A stretch of 64,000 nt of DNA, from the NCBI RefSeq assembly GCF_900163965.1, contig NZ_FULE01000016.1, forward strand, positions 24,883 through 88,882. The letters are read 5' to 3'. The stretch's first letter is position 1, and each line of letters begins with the position of its first letter. The DNA comes from Vibrio ruber DSM 16370. Lineage in GTDB: Bacteria; Pseudomonadota; Gammaproteobacteria; Enterobacterales; Vibrionaceae. Positions 1-9,087 of this stretch are shown piece after piece. The position numbers were made by a program, and so were the translations under genes. The notes below the pieces were generated by a model. The model saw nothing but the letters and a program-made list of their open reading frames with translations. It did not search any database and was not told the origin of the DNA.

Positions 1-822
1 GTTGCTGCAGAAGATGAAACGGTAGCCGATATGGCTTATCTGGCAGCGGTAAAAGCGTTGGAGATGTCTGCTGTTTCTAAAGATGATATCGATATGATTA
101 TCGTTGCAACAACCAGCGGTAGCCACTCATTCCCTTCATCGGCTTGTCAGGTTCAGGCTCAGCTTGGAATCAAAGGATGTCCGGCTTTTGATATAGCAGC
201 AGCATGTTCTGGGTTTATGTATGCTTTGTCGATTGCTGATCAGCACATTAAATCAGGCATGTGTAAAAACATTCTTGTGATCGGTTCTGACGCGTTGTCA
301 AAAACCTGTGATCCGACTGATCGTTCAACCATTATCCTTTTTGGCGACGGAGCGGGTGCTGTTGTGCTTGGTCGTAGTGAAACTCCCGGAATTCTGTCAA
401 CTCATATTTATTCTGACGGTGAATATGGCCCATTGCTATCTTTGGAAACGCCACAGCCCGGCGGAGATTCTGACAAATGGGTCCATATGGCTGGAAATGA
501 AGTCTTCAAAGTGGCTGTGACCCAATTGTCACAACTCGTTAAAGATACATTAGCCATAAATCAAATGGATAAAACGGAGCTGGATTGGTTGGTGCCTCAT
601 CAAGCAAATCTAAGAATTATCTCTGCTACGGCACGAAAGCTTTCCATGTCTATGGATCAGGTTGTTGTGACTTTAGATCGGCACGGCAACACATCAGCGG
701 CGTCAGTACCAACAGCTTTAGATGAAGCAGTTCGGGATGGCCGCATCCAACGTGGTCAGACATTGCTGCTGGAAGCTTTTGGCGGTGGCTTTACGTGGGG
801 CTCCGCACTAGTCGTATTTTAA
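1..822 (+). CDS. fabH: 3-oxoacyl-ACP synthase III (FabH), 5' end cut by window edge
   Basis: Condenses acetyl-CoA with malonyl-ACP to start type II fatty-acid synthesis in the cytosol. The reading frame is open from base 1, so the start codon lies upstream of the window; roughly 45 N-terminal residues are missing compared with the usual ~317. The catalytic triad is visible: Cys in AAACSGF, His in VPHQAN and Asn in GNTSAASVP near the C-terminus. It is followed by fabD, fabG, acpP and fabF on the same strand, the standard fab cluster. The spacer to fabD holds a 9-bp inverted repeat (831-839 with 869-877). Identity is secure; only the start is unknown. Confidence 0.97.
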   Translation, partial: VAAEDETVADMAYLAAVKALEMSAVSKDDIDMIIVATTSGSHSFPSSACQVQAQLGIKGCPAFDIAAACSGFMYALSIADQHIKSGMCKNILVIGSDALSKTCDPTDRSTIILFGDGAGAVVLGRSETPGILSTHIYSDGEYGPLLSLETPQPGGDSDKWVHMAGNEVFKVAVTQLSQLVKDTLAINQMDKTELDWLVPHQANLRIISATARKLSMSMDQVVVTLDRHGNTSAASVPTALDEAVRDGRIQRGQTLLLEAFGGGFTWGSALVVF

Positions 823-830
823 TACTGAGA

Positions 831-877
831 AAACAATCCATATCATGGTGTGATGATGCTCCGTGTGGGGATTGTTT
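831..877 (+). other. Inverted repeat between fabH and fabD
   Basis: AAACAATCC at 831-839 is the exact reverse complement of GGATTGTTT at 869-877, with a 29-nt loop. There is no T-run, so it is not a simple terminator. It may be an mRNA structure between two cotranscribed genes; function unknown. Confidence 0.4.
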
Positions 878-894
878 GGCGAGAGGAATAAAAA

Positions 895-1824
895 ATGAGC
901 AATTTTGCTATCGTGTTTCCCGGTCAAGGTTCACAAACGATCGGAATGCTTGCCGAGCTGGGTGAACAATATGACGTAGTTCAACAGACGTTTGCAGAAG
1001 CATCAGATGTCTTGGGATATGATTTATGGTCACTGGTTCAAAATGGACCTGCGGAAGATTTAAATCAAACGTTTCGGACCCAGCCTGCACTGCTTGCTTC
1101 TTCGGTTGCAATCTGGCGGGTATGGCAGTCTTTAGAACTGGGGATGCCCGCTACGCTGGCAGGACATAGCCTCGGTGAATATTCTGCTTTGGTTTGTGCT
1201 GGTGTGATTGACTTTAAACAAGCGATCAAATTAGTTGAGTTACGTGGTCAACTGATGCAAGAAGCGGTTCCTGCCGGGAGTGGTGCGATGTTTGCCATTA
1301 TCGGTCTCGACGATGATGCAATTGCAAATGCATGTATCGCAGCTGCAAATGGGCAGATCGTATCTCCGGTAAACTTTAACTCTCCGGGTCAGGTTGTCAT
1401 TGCCGGTGAAAAAGATGCCGTGCAACGCGCAGGGGAGCTTTGTAAAGAAGCCGGGGCGAAGCGTGCTCTGCCACTGCCTGTGTCTGTGCCATCTCACTGT
1501 GCTTTGATGAAGCCAGCTGCAGATAAGCTTGCCGAAACACTGCAAGCAATGACATTCAATACACCTGAAATATCAGTGATTAACAATGTTGATGTGATTG
1601 CGGAAACAGATCCGGAAAAGATCAAAGATGCGCTTGTTCGCCAATTGTATAATCCGGTACGTTGGACGGAAACTGTACAGAAGATGCATGAACAAGGTAT
1701 TGAAAAACTATTTGAAATGGGGCCGGGAAAAGTTCTGACCGGTCTGACAAAACGAATTGTTAAAACACTGACTGCAGAGGCAGTAAACGATACTGCTTCA
1801 TTGAATTCAGTTCAGTCATCATAG
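895..1824 (+). CDS. fabD: Malonyl-CoA:ACP transacylase (FabD)
   Basis: Transfers the malonyl group from CoA to acyl carrier protein and so supplies the elongation unit for FabF, FabB and FabH. The 309 residues equal the E. coli length. GQGSQ lies at residues 10-14, the nucleophile Ser92 sits in GHSLGEY and the partner His201 in PSHCALM. The start has a purine-rich Shine-Dalgarno (GAGAGGAA) just upstream. It lies 72 nt after fabH and 11 nt before fabG, so the three genes are very probably one transcript. Nothing is unusual in the protein. Confidence 0.98.
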   Translation: MSNFAIVFPGQGSQTIGMLAELGEQYDVVQQTFAEASDVLGYDLWSLVQNGPAEDLNQTFRTQPALLASSVAIWRVWQSLELGMPATLAGHSLGEYSALVCAGVIDFKQAIKLVELRGQLMQEAVPAGSGAMFAIIGLDDDAIANACIAAANGQIVSPVNFNSPGQVVIAGEKDAVQRAGELCKEAGAKRALPLPVSVPSHCALMKPAADKLAETLQAMTFNTPEISVINNVDVIAETDPEKIKDALVRQLYNPVRWTETVQKMHEQGIEKLFEMGPGKVLTGLTKRIVKTLTAEAVNDTASLNSVQSS

Positions 1825-1835
1825 GGAAAAGAAAC

Positions 1836-2582
1836 ATGAGTAATTTCATGAATCTAGACGGTAAGATTGCATTGGTTACAGGGGCCAGCCGAGGTATTGG
1901 TCGGGCTATTGCTGAACTTCTTGTAGAACGCGGTGCAACGGTCATCGGTACTGCAACCAGTGACAATGGTGCTGCTGCAATCAGTGAGTATTTGGGTGAG
2001 AAAGGTAAAGGCTTCAAACTGAATGTCACAGATACCGATTCTATTGAGTCGGTTCTTAAGACTATCAATGAGGAGTTCGGCGGGATCGATATCCTCGTCA
2101 ACAATGCCGGTATTACTCGTGATAACTTGCTGATGCGGATGAAAGATGAAGAATGGCTAGAAATCATGGATACCAACCTGACTTCTATCTATCGTCTTTC
2201 AAAGGCTGTTTTACGTGGCATGATGAAGAAACGTTGTGGTCGTATTGTCAATGTGGGTTCTGTTGTGGGAACCATGGGGAATGCAGGCCAGGCAAACTAT
2301 TCTGCTGCGAAAGCCGGTGTAATTGGCTTTAGTAAATCGATGGCCAGAGAAGTTGCTTCTCGTGGTATTACAGTCAATACTGTTGCACCCGGTTTTATCG
2401 AAACTGATATGACAAATGCTATGAATGATGAGCAAAGAGCTGCTACACTCGCTCAGGTTCCCGCAGGAAGATTAGGTTCTCCGCGTGAAATTGCAGCGGC
2501 TGTTGCGTTTTTAGCTTCTGAAGAAGCAGCGTATATCAGTGGAGAAACGTTACATGTCAATGGTGGCATGTATATGATCTAA
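1836..2582 (+). CDS. fabG: 3-oxoacyl-ACP reductase (FabG)
   Basis: NADPH-dependent reduction of 3-oxoacyl-ACP, the first reduction of the fatty-acid elongation cycle. It is a classical short-chain dehydrogenase of 248 residues with the Rossmann motif GASRGIG at 16-22, NNAG at 89-92, catalytic Ser142 and the YxxxK pair Tyr155/Lys159. The start at 1836 has AGGGAAAAG upstream; a second Met at residue 5 is possible but less well placed. It closes the fabH-D-G run; a 231-nt gap then separates it from acpP, which probably has its own promoter. Confidence 0.97.
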   Translation: MSNFMNLDGKIALVTGASRGIGRAIAELLVERGATVIGTATSDNGAAAISEYLGEKGKGFKLNVTDTDSIESVLKTINEEFGGIDILVNNAGITRDNLLMRMKDEEWLEIMDTNLTSIYRLSKAVLRGMMKKRCGRIVNVGSVVGTMGNAGQANYSAAKAGVIGFSKSMAREVASRGITVNTVAPGFIETDMTNAMNDEQRAATLAQVPAGRLGSPREIAAAVAFLASEEAAYISGETLHVNGGMYMI

Positions 2583-2751
2583 GTCTGTAGTGAAAATGTT
2601 TGTAAAAGTGGATAAAATGCAATTATCGATGTTTATAAGCATTATCACCATGAGTGCTTAGTATTTATGCATGATTTATATCAAAAATGGTCTGAACTTC
2701 GGTTAAAATCGTAAAAATTGTGGTTTGACCAGCGATGACCCTCTTGCAACT

Positions 2752-2779
2752 TTCCCTAGTTCTAATAAACTACGGGACA
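2752..2779 (+). promoter_or_regulatory. Possible acpP promoter
   Basis: In the 231-nt fabG-acpP gap, TTGCAA is followed 16 nt later by TAAACT, a plausible sigma-70 -35/-10 pair roughly 40 nt before the acpP start. Highly expressed acpP genes usually have their own promoter; the exact boxes are my reading only. Confidence 0.35.
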
Positions 2780-2813
2780 TCGCATTAAGCGAAATCTGTA
2801 AAGGAAAAGAAAA

Positions 2814-3047
2814 ATGAGCAACATCGAAGAACGCGTAAAGAAAATCATTGTTGAACAGCTAGGTGTAGACGAAGCAGAAGTTAAAAACGAAGCTTCTTTC
2901 GTTGAAGATCTAGGTGCTGATTCCCTGGATACAGTTGAGCTGGTTATGGCTCTTGAAGAGGAATTCGACACTGAGATTCCTGACGAAGAAGCTGAGAAGA
3001 TCACAACTGTTCAAGCTGCGATCGATTACGTTAAAAGCGCTCAGTAA
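2814..3047 (+). CDS. acpP: Acyl carrier protein (AcpP)
   Basis: Small acidic cytosolic carrier that holds growing acyl chains on a 4'-phosphopantetheine arm. It has 77 residues, the normal length, and the attachment serine lies in the invariant GADSLD motif (residues 34-39). AAAGGAAAAG precedes the ATG. An intrinsic terminator follows directly, so acpP can be transcribed on its own at a high level, apart from fabF downstream. Partners encoded here are FabD, FabF, FabG and FabH. Confidence 0.98.
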   Translation: MSNIEERVKKIIVEQLGVDEAEVKNEASFVEDLGADSLDTVELVMALEEEFDTEIPDEEAEKITTVQAAIDYVKSAQ

Positions 3048-3057
3048 TCTATCTCTC

Positions 3058-3085
3058 CAGGCGGCTATCTGGCCGCCTGAGTTTT
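3058..3085 (+). terminator. Intrinsic terminator after acpP
   Basis: Perfect 8-bp stem CAGGCGGC (3058-3065) with GCCGCCTG (3072-3079), 6-nt loop, then GAGTTTT. It lies 11 nt after the acpP stop and probably limits readthrough into fabF. Confidence 0.85.
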
Positions 3086-3140
3086 AATTAACTCGTCTCA
3101 TCTCTTCTATAGAACTTTTTCAATTCCGGAGAATATGATT

Positions 3141-4385
3141 GTGTCCAAGCGTCGTGTCGTTGTTACTGGTATGGGGATGTTATCACCAGTAGGCAACACA
3201 GTAGAATCTTCTTGGAAAGCTTTGCTGGCAGGACAAAGTGGTATCGTAAATATTGAACACTTTGATACTGAAGGCTTTTCAACTCGTTTTGCAGGATTAG
3301 TGAAGAACTTTAACTGTGAAGACTATATGTCTAAAAAAGATGCCCGAAAAATGGATTTATTTATCCAATATGGTATAGCCGCGGGTATGCAAGCATTAGA
3401 TGATTCAGGTCTTGTCGTAAACGAAGAAAATGCAGCACGGGTTGGTGTTGCGATCGGTTCTGGTATTGGTGGTTTAGATCTGATTGAGGCTGGTCATCAG
3501 GTTTTGGTTGATAAAGGTCCACGTAAGGTTAGCCCTTTTTTCGTGCCTTCGACAATTGTGAATATGGTTGCCGGTAATTTATCAATTATGCGCGGATTGC
3601 GCGGACCAAATATTGCTATCTCCACTGCCTGTACAACAGGTTTGCACAATATCGGACATGCCGCTCGTATGATCGCATACGGGGATGCCGATGCAATGGT
3701 TGCCGGTGGTGCAGAAAAAGCTTCAACACCGCTCGGTATTGCCGGGTTTGGCGCCGCGAAAGCGCTGTCAACTCGCAATGACGAACCGGAGAAAGCATCC
3801 CGACCATGGGACAAAGGGCGCGATGGGTTCGTCCTTGGTGATGGTGCCGGTATCATGGTGCTTGAAGAATATGAACACGCGAAAGCTCGCGGTGCAAAAA
3901 TTTATGCAGAATTAGTTGGTTTTGGTATGTCTGGTGACGCCTACCACATGACTTCACCAAGTAGTGATGGATCTGGTGGTGCATTGGCTATGGAAGCTGC
4001 AATGCGCGATGCCGGTATTACCGGAACTCAAGTCGGTTATATCAACGCTCATGGAACCTCAACACCGGCTGGTGATCTTGCCGAACTGAAAGGTGTTAAA
4101 CGTGCTTTAGGTGAGGAAGGTGCAAAGCAGGTACTTGTATCATCGACAAAGTCGATGACCGGGCATCTTTTAGGTGCAGCGGGTTCTGTTGAAGCCATCA
4201 TTACTGTGATGTCACTTGTTGATCAAATCGTTCCACCGACGATTAATCTGGATGATCCGGAAGACGGCTTAGATATTGACTTAGTCCCGCACACTGCGCG
4301 TAAAGTCTCTAATATGGAATATGCGATTTGTAACTCTTTCGGGTTTGGTGGAACTAACGGCACTTTAATCTTCAAAAAAGTGTAA
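3141..4385 (+). CDS. fabF: 3-oxoacyl-ACP synthase II (FabF)
   Basis: Condenses malonyl-ACP with acyl-ACP during chain elongation, including the 16:1 to 18:1 step that adjusts membrane fluidity. The frame also contains an ATG at 3135, but GGAG (3128-3131) is only 3 nt from it and 9 nt from the GTG at 3141; the GTG gives [10 protein letters not shown], the family N-terminus, and 414 residues against 413 in E. coli. The thiolase-fold active site is complete: Cys164 in STACTTG, His304 in [10 protein letters not shown] and His341 in TGHLLGAAG. It is followed by a terminator and pabC. Confidence 0.97.
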   Translation: MSKRRVVVTGMGMLSPVGNTVESSWKALLAGQSGIVNIEHFDTEGFSTRFAGLVKNFNCEDYMSKKDARKMDLFIQYGIAAGMQALDDSGLVVNEENAARVGVAIGSGIGGLDLIEAGHQVLVDKGPRKVSPFFVPSTIVNMVAGNLSIMRGLRGPNIAISTACTTGLHNIGHAARMIAYGDADAMVAGGAEKASTPLGIAGFGAAKALSTRNDEPEKASRPWDKGRDGFVLGDGAGIMVLEEYEHAKARGAKIYAELVGFGMSGDAYHMTSPSSDGSGGALAMEAAMRDAGITGTQVGYINAHGTSTPAGDLAELKGVKRALGEEGAKQVLVSSTKSMTGHLLGAAGSVEAIITVMSLVDQIVPPTINLDDPEDGLDIDLVPHTARKVSNMEYAICNSFGFGGTNGTLIFKKV

Positions 4386-4412
4386 GTTATTATCTTATCC
4401 ACTTGTATTGAT

Positions 4413-4448
4413 ACGGCTTGATGCATAGCATTAAGCCGTTTTCTTTTT
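4413..4448 (+). terminator. Terminator or attenuator between fabF and pabC
   Basis: A 12-bp stem (4413-4424 with 4428-4439, one G-U pair, 3-nt loop) is followed by TTCTTTTT. It lies immediately before the pabC Shine-Dalgarno, so it should reduce transcription into the pabC-mltG-tmk-holB group. Confidence 0.8.
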
Positions 4449-4461
4449 GTAGGATGCAGAT

Positions 4462-5268
4462 ATGATTTTGATTGACGGGATGCCAGTTTCATCCATACCT
4501 GCTGATGACCGATCTTTTCAATATGGCGATGGTTGTTTTTCGACGATTCTGACCATCGACGGACAGATGCAGCACTGGTTGTATCATCAGCAAAGAATGG
4601 AAGCTTGTCTGACCATATTACAGATTCCGTATCCGGATTGGGATGACGTCGCGCGCTGGATGAGTCAGGTTATTGTGGCAGCGCCCAAAGCTGGTATCAA
4701 AATTCATATCAGCCGCGGCAGCGGGGGACGAGGATATAGCCCCAATGCGATTCCCTCACCAAGGGTGACTGTCCAGTCATTTGATTACCCGAACCATTAT
4801 GAGGCGTTGCTCTCAGATGGTGTCCGGTTAGGCATCTGCCAGCAGCGTCTCGGGCATAACCCATTGTTAGCCGGGCATAAACATAATAACCGTTTAGAGC
4901 AGGTTTTACTCAAAGCTGAAGCTGAGCGAGCCGGTTGTATGGATGCGGTCGCGCTGGATCTGCACGATCAAGTCATTGAGACGACCATGGCAAATTTATT
5001 CTGGTTTCGGGATAATGTGCTCCATACACCGGACTTAACATTAGCCGGTGTTGCCGGAGTAATGAGACGTGTCGTGCTCGATATTGCGACTCAGCAGGGA
5101 ATCATGGTGAATATCGGCCATTTTTCTGTGGATGATATGCTTGGTGCCGATGAAGTTTTTATGACGAATTCAATTCTGGGGGTGGCACCTGTTGTTCAGA
5201 TTCAGTCTGCGTACTTTGTACTGGGAGAGCGGGTGCGAGATTTACAAAAGAGAGTAAACCGGTGTTAA
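4462..5268 (+). CDS. pabC: Aminodeoxychorismate lyase (PabC)
   Basis: PLP enzyme of fold type IV that cleaves 4-amino-4-deoxychorismate to p-aminobenzoate and pyruvate for folate synthesis. It has 268 residues, normal for the family. The PLP lysine is in AGHKHNNRLEQV and a substrate-side ET(T/M)xxN-type segment (VIETTMANLFWF) follows. AGGATG precedes the ATG at 4462. The stop overlaps the mltG start by 7 nt, which implies translational coupling. This pabC-mltG-tmk order is conserved in gammaproteobacteria. Confidence 0.95.
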   Translation: MILIDGMPVSSIPADDRSFQYGDGCFSTILTIDGQMQHWLYHQQRMEACLTILQIPYPDWDDVARWMSQVIVAAPKAGIKIHISRGSGGRGYSPNAIPSPRVTVQSFDYPNHYEALLSDGVRLGICQQRLGHNPLLAGHKHNNRLEQVLLKAEAERAGCMDAVALDLHDQVIETTMANLFWFRDNVLHTPDLTLAGVAGVMRRVVLDIATQQGIMVNIGHFSVDDMLGADEVFMTNSILGVAPVVQIQSAYFVLGERVRDLQKRVNRC

Positions 5269-6281
5269 AGAAATTATTATTTGGATGTTGTCTTGTCGCT
5301 TTCGTGGTGGTTGGCAGTGCTATTGTGCTTTATCAAAAAGTAGATACTTATCTCACGCAGCCACTTCAATTGTCGGCGGAACAGCAATTTGTGACGATTC
5401 GTCAGGGTGAGTCATTGCGCTCGGTTCTAAAATCTTTTGAAGCAAAATCTTGGTTATATCCTTCTATTGCGGTCCATCTGATACATCGGTTCTATCCGGC
5501 ACTGGCTAAAATTAAAGTTGGAACCTATCAGGTAAAGTCCGGAGAACCGTTGCATAATGTTCTGCATCGGTTTACGGCCGGAGACGAATATCAATTTACG
5601 ATTACCTTAATTGAAGGGAGTCGTTTTCAAGATGTTTTGCAAAAGTTGGTTGCAGAGCCCCATCTCAAGCATGAGATTCAGTCAATGTCAGAGGCTGATA
5701 TTGCGAAACGATTATCGATAGACGAGTCAAAATTAGAAGGGTTATTCCTTGCGGAGACTTATCACTATACAGCCGGTACCAGTGATATAGAAATTTTGAA
5801 ACGGGCAAATCAGAAGTTGAAGTCGGTACTTCAGAATGCTTGGGAAAACCGCCAAGAGGGGTTACCTTTGCGTTCCCCCTACGAAGCGTTAACATTAGCG
5901 TCTATTATTGAAAAAGAAACAGCGATTAAAGATGAGAGACAGTTGATCGCCTCTGTCTTTATCAACCGACTCAATAAAAGAATGAGATTACAGACCGATC
6001 CAACGGTTATCTATGGTATGGGATCACGCTATGACGGCAATATCCGTAAAAAAGATTTGATCACCCCCACACCTTACAATACTTATGTTATTTATGGTTT
6101 GCCACCAACCCCGATTGCGATGGTTGGAAGGGCGTCAATTCATGCTGCACTCAACCCTGAAGTCAGTGATTATCTTTATTTTGTCGCAAGTGGAAATGGC
6201 GGCCATGTTTTTTCTAAATCGCTGGCGGAACATAATGCTGCGGTAAAACGTTATTTGAAACAATTAAGAATTAAGAAATGA
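5262..6281 (+). CDS. mltG: Endolytic murein transglycosylase (MltG/YceG)
   Basis: Inner-membrane lytic transglycosylase that cuts nascent glycan strands and is thought to end their polymerisation. The 339 residues begin at a GTG that overlaps pabC; AAAGAGAG lies about 9 nt upstream. There is one N-terminal membrane segment (about residues 5-24), a LysM-like region around 43-105, and the YceG domain with the catalytic Glu217 in ASIIEKET. The C-terminal half has the typical TDPTVIYG and TPYNTY motifs. It overlaps tmk by ATGA. Confidence 0.95.
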   Translation: MLKKLLFGCCLVAFVVVGSAIVLYQKVDTYLTQPLQLSAEQQFVTIRQGESLRSVLKSFEAKSWLYPSIAVHLIHRFYPALAKIKVGTYQVKSGEPLHNVLHRFTAGDEYQFTITLIEGSRFQDVLQKLVAEPHLKHEIQSMSEADIAKRLSIDESKLEGLFLAETYHYTAGTSDIEILKRANQKLKSVLQNAWENRQEGLPLRSPYEALTLASIIEKETAIKDERQLIASVFINRLNKRMRLQTDPTVIYGMGSRYDGNIRKKDLITPTPYNTYVIYGLPPTPIAMVGRASIHAALNPEVSDYLYFVASGNGGHVFSKSLAEHNAAVKRYLKQLRIKK

Positions 6282-6907
6282 ACGCGAAATTTATAGTCGT
6301 TGAAGGGTTAGAAGGTGCCGGAAAAAGCACTGCGATCCAAACCGTGGTTGATACTCTGAAAGATTTCGGTGTTTCTTCTGTCGTCAAAACACGAGAGCCG
6401 GGCGGAACGCCGATTGCGGAGAAGTTACGTCGTCTCGTCAAGGAAGAACATGAAGGTGAGGTCGTCTATGATATGACCGAGTTACTGCTGATCTATGCGG
6501 CTCGGGTACAGCTCGTTGAAGGTGTGATTAAACCTGCGCTACAAGGTGGACAGTGGGTGATTGGTGATCGCCATGACTTATCTTCTCAAGCTTATCAGGG
6601 GGGAGGACGGCAAATTGACCCTGCGATGATTCAAACGTTAAAAAAGTCAGTTCTGGGGCAGTTTGAACCTGATTTTACGCTTTATCTTGATATCAACCCT
6701 GAAATTGGATTGGAACGGGCTCGGGGGCGGGGGGAGCTGGATCGCATCGAAAAAATGGATTTAAGTTTTTTTGAGCGAACTCGTGCCCGATATCTACAAT
6801 TAGCCAATGATGATGCGCGAATTCAAATTATTTCGGCAGAGCAGCCGTTAGCGATGGTGCAGCAAGATATACGGCATGTATTAATGAATTGGTTATCTGC
6901 GCAATAG
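6278..6907 (+). CDS. tmk: Thymidylate kinase (Tmk)
   Basis: Phosphorylates dTMP to dTDP with ATP, an essential step in dTTP supply. It has 209 residues. The P-loop GLEGAGKST is at 10-18, the DR motif ([13 protein letters not shown]) is near residues 94-106, and a LID-type arginine-rich stretch ([13 protein letters not shown]) follows. The ATG overlaps the mltG stop as ATGA, so translation is probably coupled. The next gene, holB, also serves DNA replication. Confidence 0.97.
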   Translation: MNAKFIVVEGLEGAGKSTAIQTVVDTLKDFGVSSVVKTREPGGTPIAEKLRRLVKEEHEGEVVYDMTELLLIYAARVQLVEGVIKPALQGGQWVIGDRHDLSSQAYQGGGRQIDPAMIQTLKKSVLGQFEPDFTLYLDINPEIGLERARGRGELDRIEKMDLSFFERTRARYLQLANDDARIQIISAEQPLAMVQQDIRHVLMNWLSAQ

Positions 6908-6918
6908 AGGCTTATGCA

Positions 6919-7896
6919 ATGTCACTCTACCCTTGGTTTCAACAGACCTGGCAACAGTGGTGTCAAACACTGGCACATGATTTAGTTTCGCCAGCGACGT
7001 TGCTGGTGGTCAAAGACGGGATGGGGGAAGCCGCTTTTATCGAAGCTGCGGCTCGTTCACTTTTATGTGTCCATGGTGCTGAGTTATGTGGTTATTGTCA
7101 TAGTTGTCAGCTGATGGATGCTCAAAGTCATCCTGACTTTCACTGGGTGCAGCCAGAGCAGGAGGGGAAATCAATTACGGTTGATTTGGTTCGGCAGATT
7201 AATCAGTTGGCTCAGGCTTCTTCTCAGTTTGGTGGTTATCGGGTCATCGTGATTCAACCTGCTCATCTCATGAATGAATCAGCGGCAAATGCTTTACTTA
7301 AAACATTGGAAGAGCCACCGAGCCATTGCTGCTTTATCCTTGTTACGGATTGCGTTGACCACGTGCTACCAACCATTTTAAGCCGATGTCGTCAGTTACA
7401 CGTGCCTGAGCCGGATCAGACGATTGTCGCAGAATGGTTAGCAAAAGAAACTGGTCAGGATGTGGCGCCGTATATGGTTAAACTGAATGATAGTGCACCG
7501 ATCCGAGCACTCCAGTTTATTCAGTCGCAGTCGCATGAAGATTATTTGCGACTGGTTGAACTATTCTGTCATTTTCTGCATTCGCCATTACAATTTATAC
7601 ATACCTTGGTTGATGAGATCCAAACTTCTCCGCTTACGCGCTTAACTTGGCTATGGTATTTGCTGACTGACGCACAGAAACTTCATTTTCAGACCCAAGA
7701 TAAAATAACGTTGCCGAAGAGTGAAGAAGTTGCGCAATGCCTTTCTTATAGTATGCTTTATCAACAATATCGAGAATTAATCACGTTACTGCATCGTCTG
7801 GAAGTACACCGTGGTTTAAACTCAGAACTACTGGTTTTTGACTGGTTATCGAAATTTAAAGGAGCCCCATGTTTGTCGACTCCCACTGTCATTTAG
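6919..7896 (+). CDS. holB: DNA polymerase III subunit delta' (HolB)
   Basis: Clamp-loader subunit that, with DnaX and HolA, opens and loads the beta clamp. The frame is open from 6889, but the ATG at 6919 has AGAGG 8 nt upstream and gives MSLYPWFQQTW, like the E. coli MRWYPW start; this makes 325 residues. Four cysteines (C50, C57, C60, C63) form the zinc module. The AAA+ region contains NALLKTLEEPP and the sensor motif SRC. Its last 28 nt overlap the following tatD-family gene, whose Shine-Dalgarno lies inside holB. Confidence 0.94.
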   Translation: MSLYPWFQQTWQQWCQTLAHDLVSPATLLVVKDGMGEAAFIEAAARSLLCVHGAELCGYCHSCQLMDAQSHPDFHWVQPEQEGKSITVDLVRQINQLAQASSQFGGYRVIVIQPAHLMNESAANALLKTLEEPPSHCCFILVTDCVDHVLPTILSRCRQLHVPEPDQTIVAEWLAKETGQDVAPYMVKLNDSAPIRALQFIQSQSHEDYLRLVELFCHFLHSPLQFIHTLVDEIQTSPLTRLTWLWYLLTDAQKLHFQTQDKITLPKSEEVAQCLSYSMLYQQYRELITLLHRLEVHRGLNSELLVFDWLSKFKGAPCLSTPTVI

Positions 7897-8636
7897 ATAA
7901 ACTCAATTACGATGAGTTACATCAGGATATTCAAGATGTTTTAAATAAAGCGCGCAATGCTCAGGTTGAGCAAATCCTGTCCGTGGGTGTGACGCTGGCA
8001 TCATTTCCTCAAATGCTAGAGATGATTGAACCATTTGACTGGGTTCACGCTTCCTGTGGAGTTCATCCGTTGGATGTTGAAAGTGATTTTGCATTGGATA
8101 CTTTTTATGAATATGCCAATCATGCCAAAGTTATTGCCATCGGAGAGACAGGGCTTGACTATCATTATCGTCCGGAGACAGCTGAGTTACAGAAGCTGAG
8201 ATTCATGCAGCAAATTGAAGTGGCAGTTGCACTGAATAAACCTTTAATTATTCATACTCGTAACGCAAGAGAAGATACGCTGGCATTGTTGCGTCAAGGA
8301 AAAGCAGAGCAATGTCGTGGTGTGATTCACTGCTTCACAGAGGATATGGCATTTGCTCAGGCAGCGATGGAGCTTGGCTTCTATATTTCAATTTCGGGTA
8401 TTGTGACCTTCCGTCAGGCGATGGAATTAAAAGCCGTCGTCAAAGACCTTCCTCTAGATCGTCTGTTGATTGAAACAGACTCTCCTTATTTGGCTCCCGT
8501 ACCTCATCGAGGACAAGAGAATCAACCCGCGTTTGTTACTGAAGTGGCAAAGTATATTGCTCAATTGAAAGAGATACCTGTGAGTGAGGTTGCACAACAA
8601 ACCACTAAGAATTTCTTGGATCTTTTTTTTCTATAA
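7869..8636 (+). CDS. TatD-family metal-dependent hydrolase (YcfH type)
   Basis: Predicted metal-dependent deoxyribonuclease or hydrolase with a TIM-barrel amidohydrolase fold; the exact cellular role of the YcfH branch is not settled. It has 255 residues. Metal ligands are visible in DSHCHLD at the N-terminus, GETGLDYHY, IIHTRNA, HCFTED and the C-terminal ETDSPYLAP. AAAGGAG precedes the ATG inside holB. The holB-ycfH-ptsG order is the same as in E. coli. A 451-nt gap to ptsG follows, with no strong intrinsic terminator seen. Confidence 0.93.
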   Translation: MFVDSHCHLDKLNYDELHQDIQDVLNKARNAQVEQILSVGVTLASFPQMLEMIEPFDWVHASCGVHPLDVESDFALDTFYEYANHAKVIAIGETGLDYHYRPETAELQKLRFMQQIEVAVALNKPLIIHTRNAREDTLALLRQGKAEQCRGVIHCFTEDMAFAQAAMELGFYISISGIVTFRQAMELKAVVKDLPLDRLLIETDSPYLAPVPHRGQENQPAFVTEVAKYIAQLKEIPVSEVAQQTTKNFLDLFFL

Positions 8637-8905
8637 AAAAAATGTTTGTTGTTAAAAATATTACTATGCACCATTTTGGGGCGACAAATTAATTTGCTAC
8701 GCAAAAAAATATATTTTTGGTCGGTTGTTTCGCTGATTTAATCGACACATATCGTAGAAAAGTTAATTTGTAATGATAATTAACATAAAGACGGCATTTA
8801 TTTTCGTTGAAAAATTAGATTTTATAGTAATAAATTCCATGTTTATCAATGACTTATATTCATTGCAATCCATTTCATTATGCTTGCTATGATTGTGATC
8901 TATAT

Positions 8906-8924
8906 ATTACTTTGAAACTAAAGT
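8906..8924 (+). promoter_or_regulatory. Possible Mlc operator upstream of ptsG
   Basis: ATTACTTTG (8906-8914) is identical to nine bases of the palindrome before mlc (16620-16628); ACTTT and AAAGT arms here are 6 nt apart, against 2 nt at mlc. Mlc represses ptsG in E. coli. The different spacing is a reason for caution. Confidence 0.35.
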
Positions 8925-9004
8925 TGCTAACTTTCTGGAAAGTTTGAGAGACGTCAATATATATTTAGAGCCGGAAAATATAATGCCTATGTGGTTAACT
9001 TTCC

Positions 9005-9050
9005 ACGAGAACTTGGGGAATGGCGACGGGGGTGGCCATAAGGTTCTCGT
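9005..9050 (+). promoter_or_regulatory. ptsG: Nested stem-loop in the ptsG leader
   Basis: An outer perfect 8-bp stem, ACGAGAAC (9005-9012) with GTTCTCGT (9043-9050), encloses an inner 5-bp stem, ATGGC (9020-9024) with GCCAT (9035-9039). It ends 37 nt before the ptsG start. It may be a cis-acting leader or a small-RNA target; no known riboswitch class is recognised. Confidence 0.5.
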
Positions 9051-9087
9051 AAATTAAATTCTAATAACTTACTCAGGAGCATAAAAT

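Larger units (their letters stand above)
8637..9087 (+). other. tatD-ptsG intergenic region, ptsG promoter and leader
   Basis: 451 nt, AT-rich, no convincing gene. It contains a TGTGA half-site of CRP type at 8895-8899, an ACTTT/AAAGT inverted pair at 8909-8924 resembling the one before mlc, and a nested stem-loop at 9005-9050 close to the ptsG start. GGAG for ptsG lies at about 9077. Confidence 0.6.
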
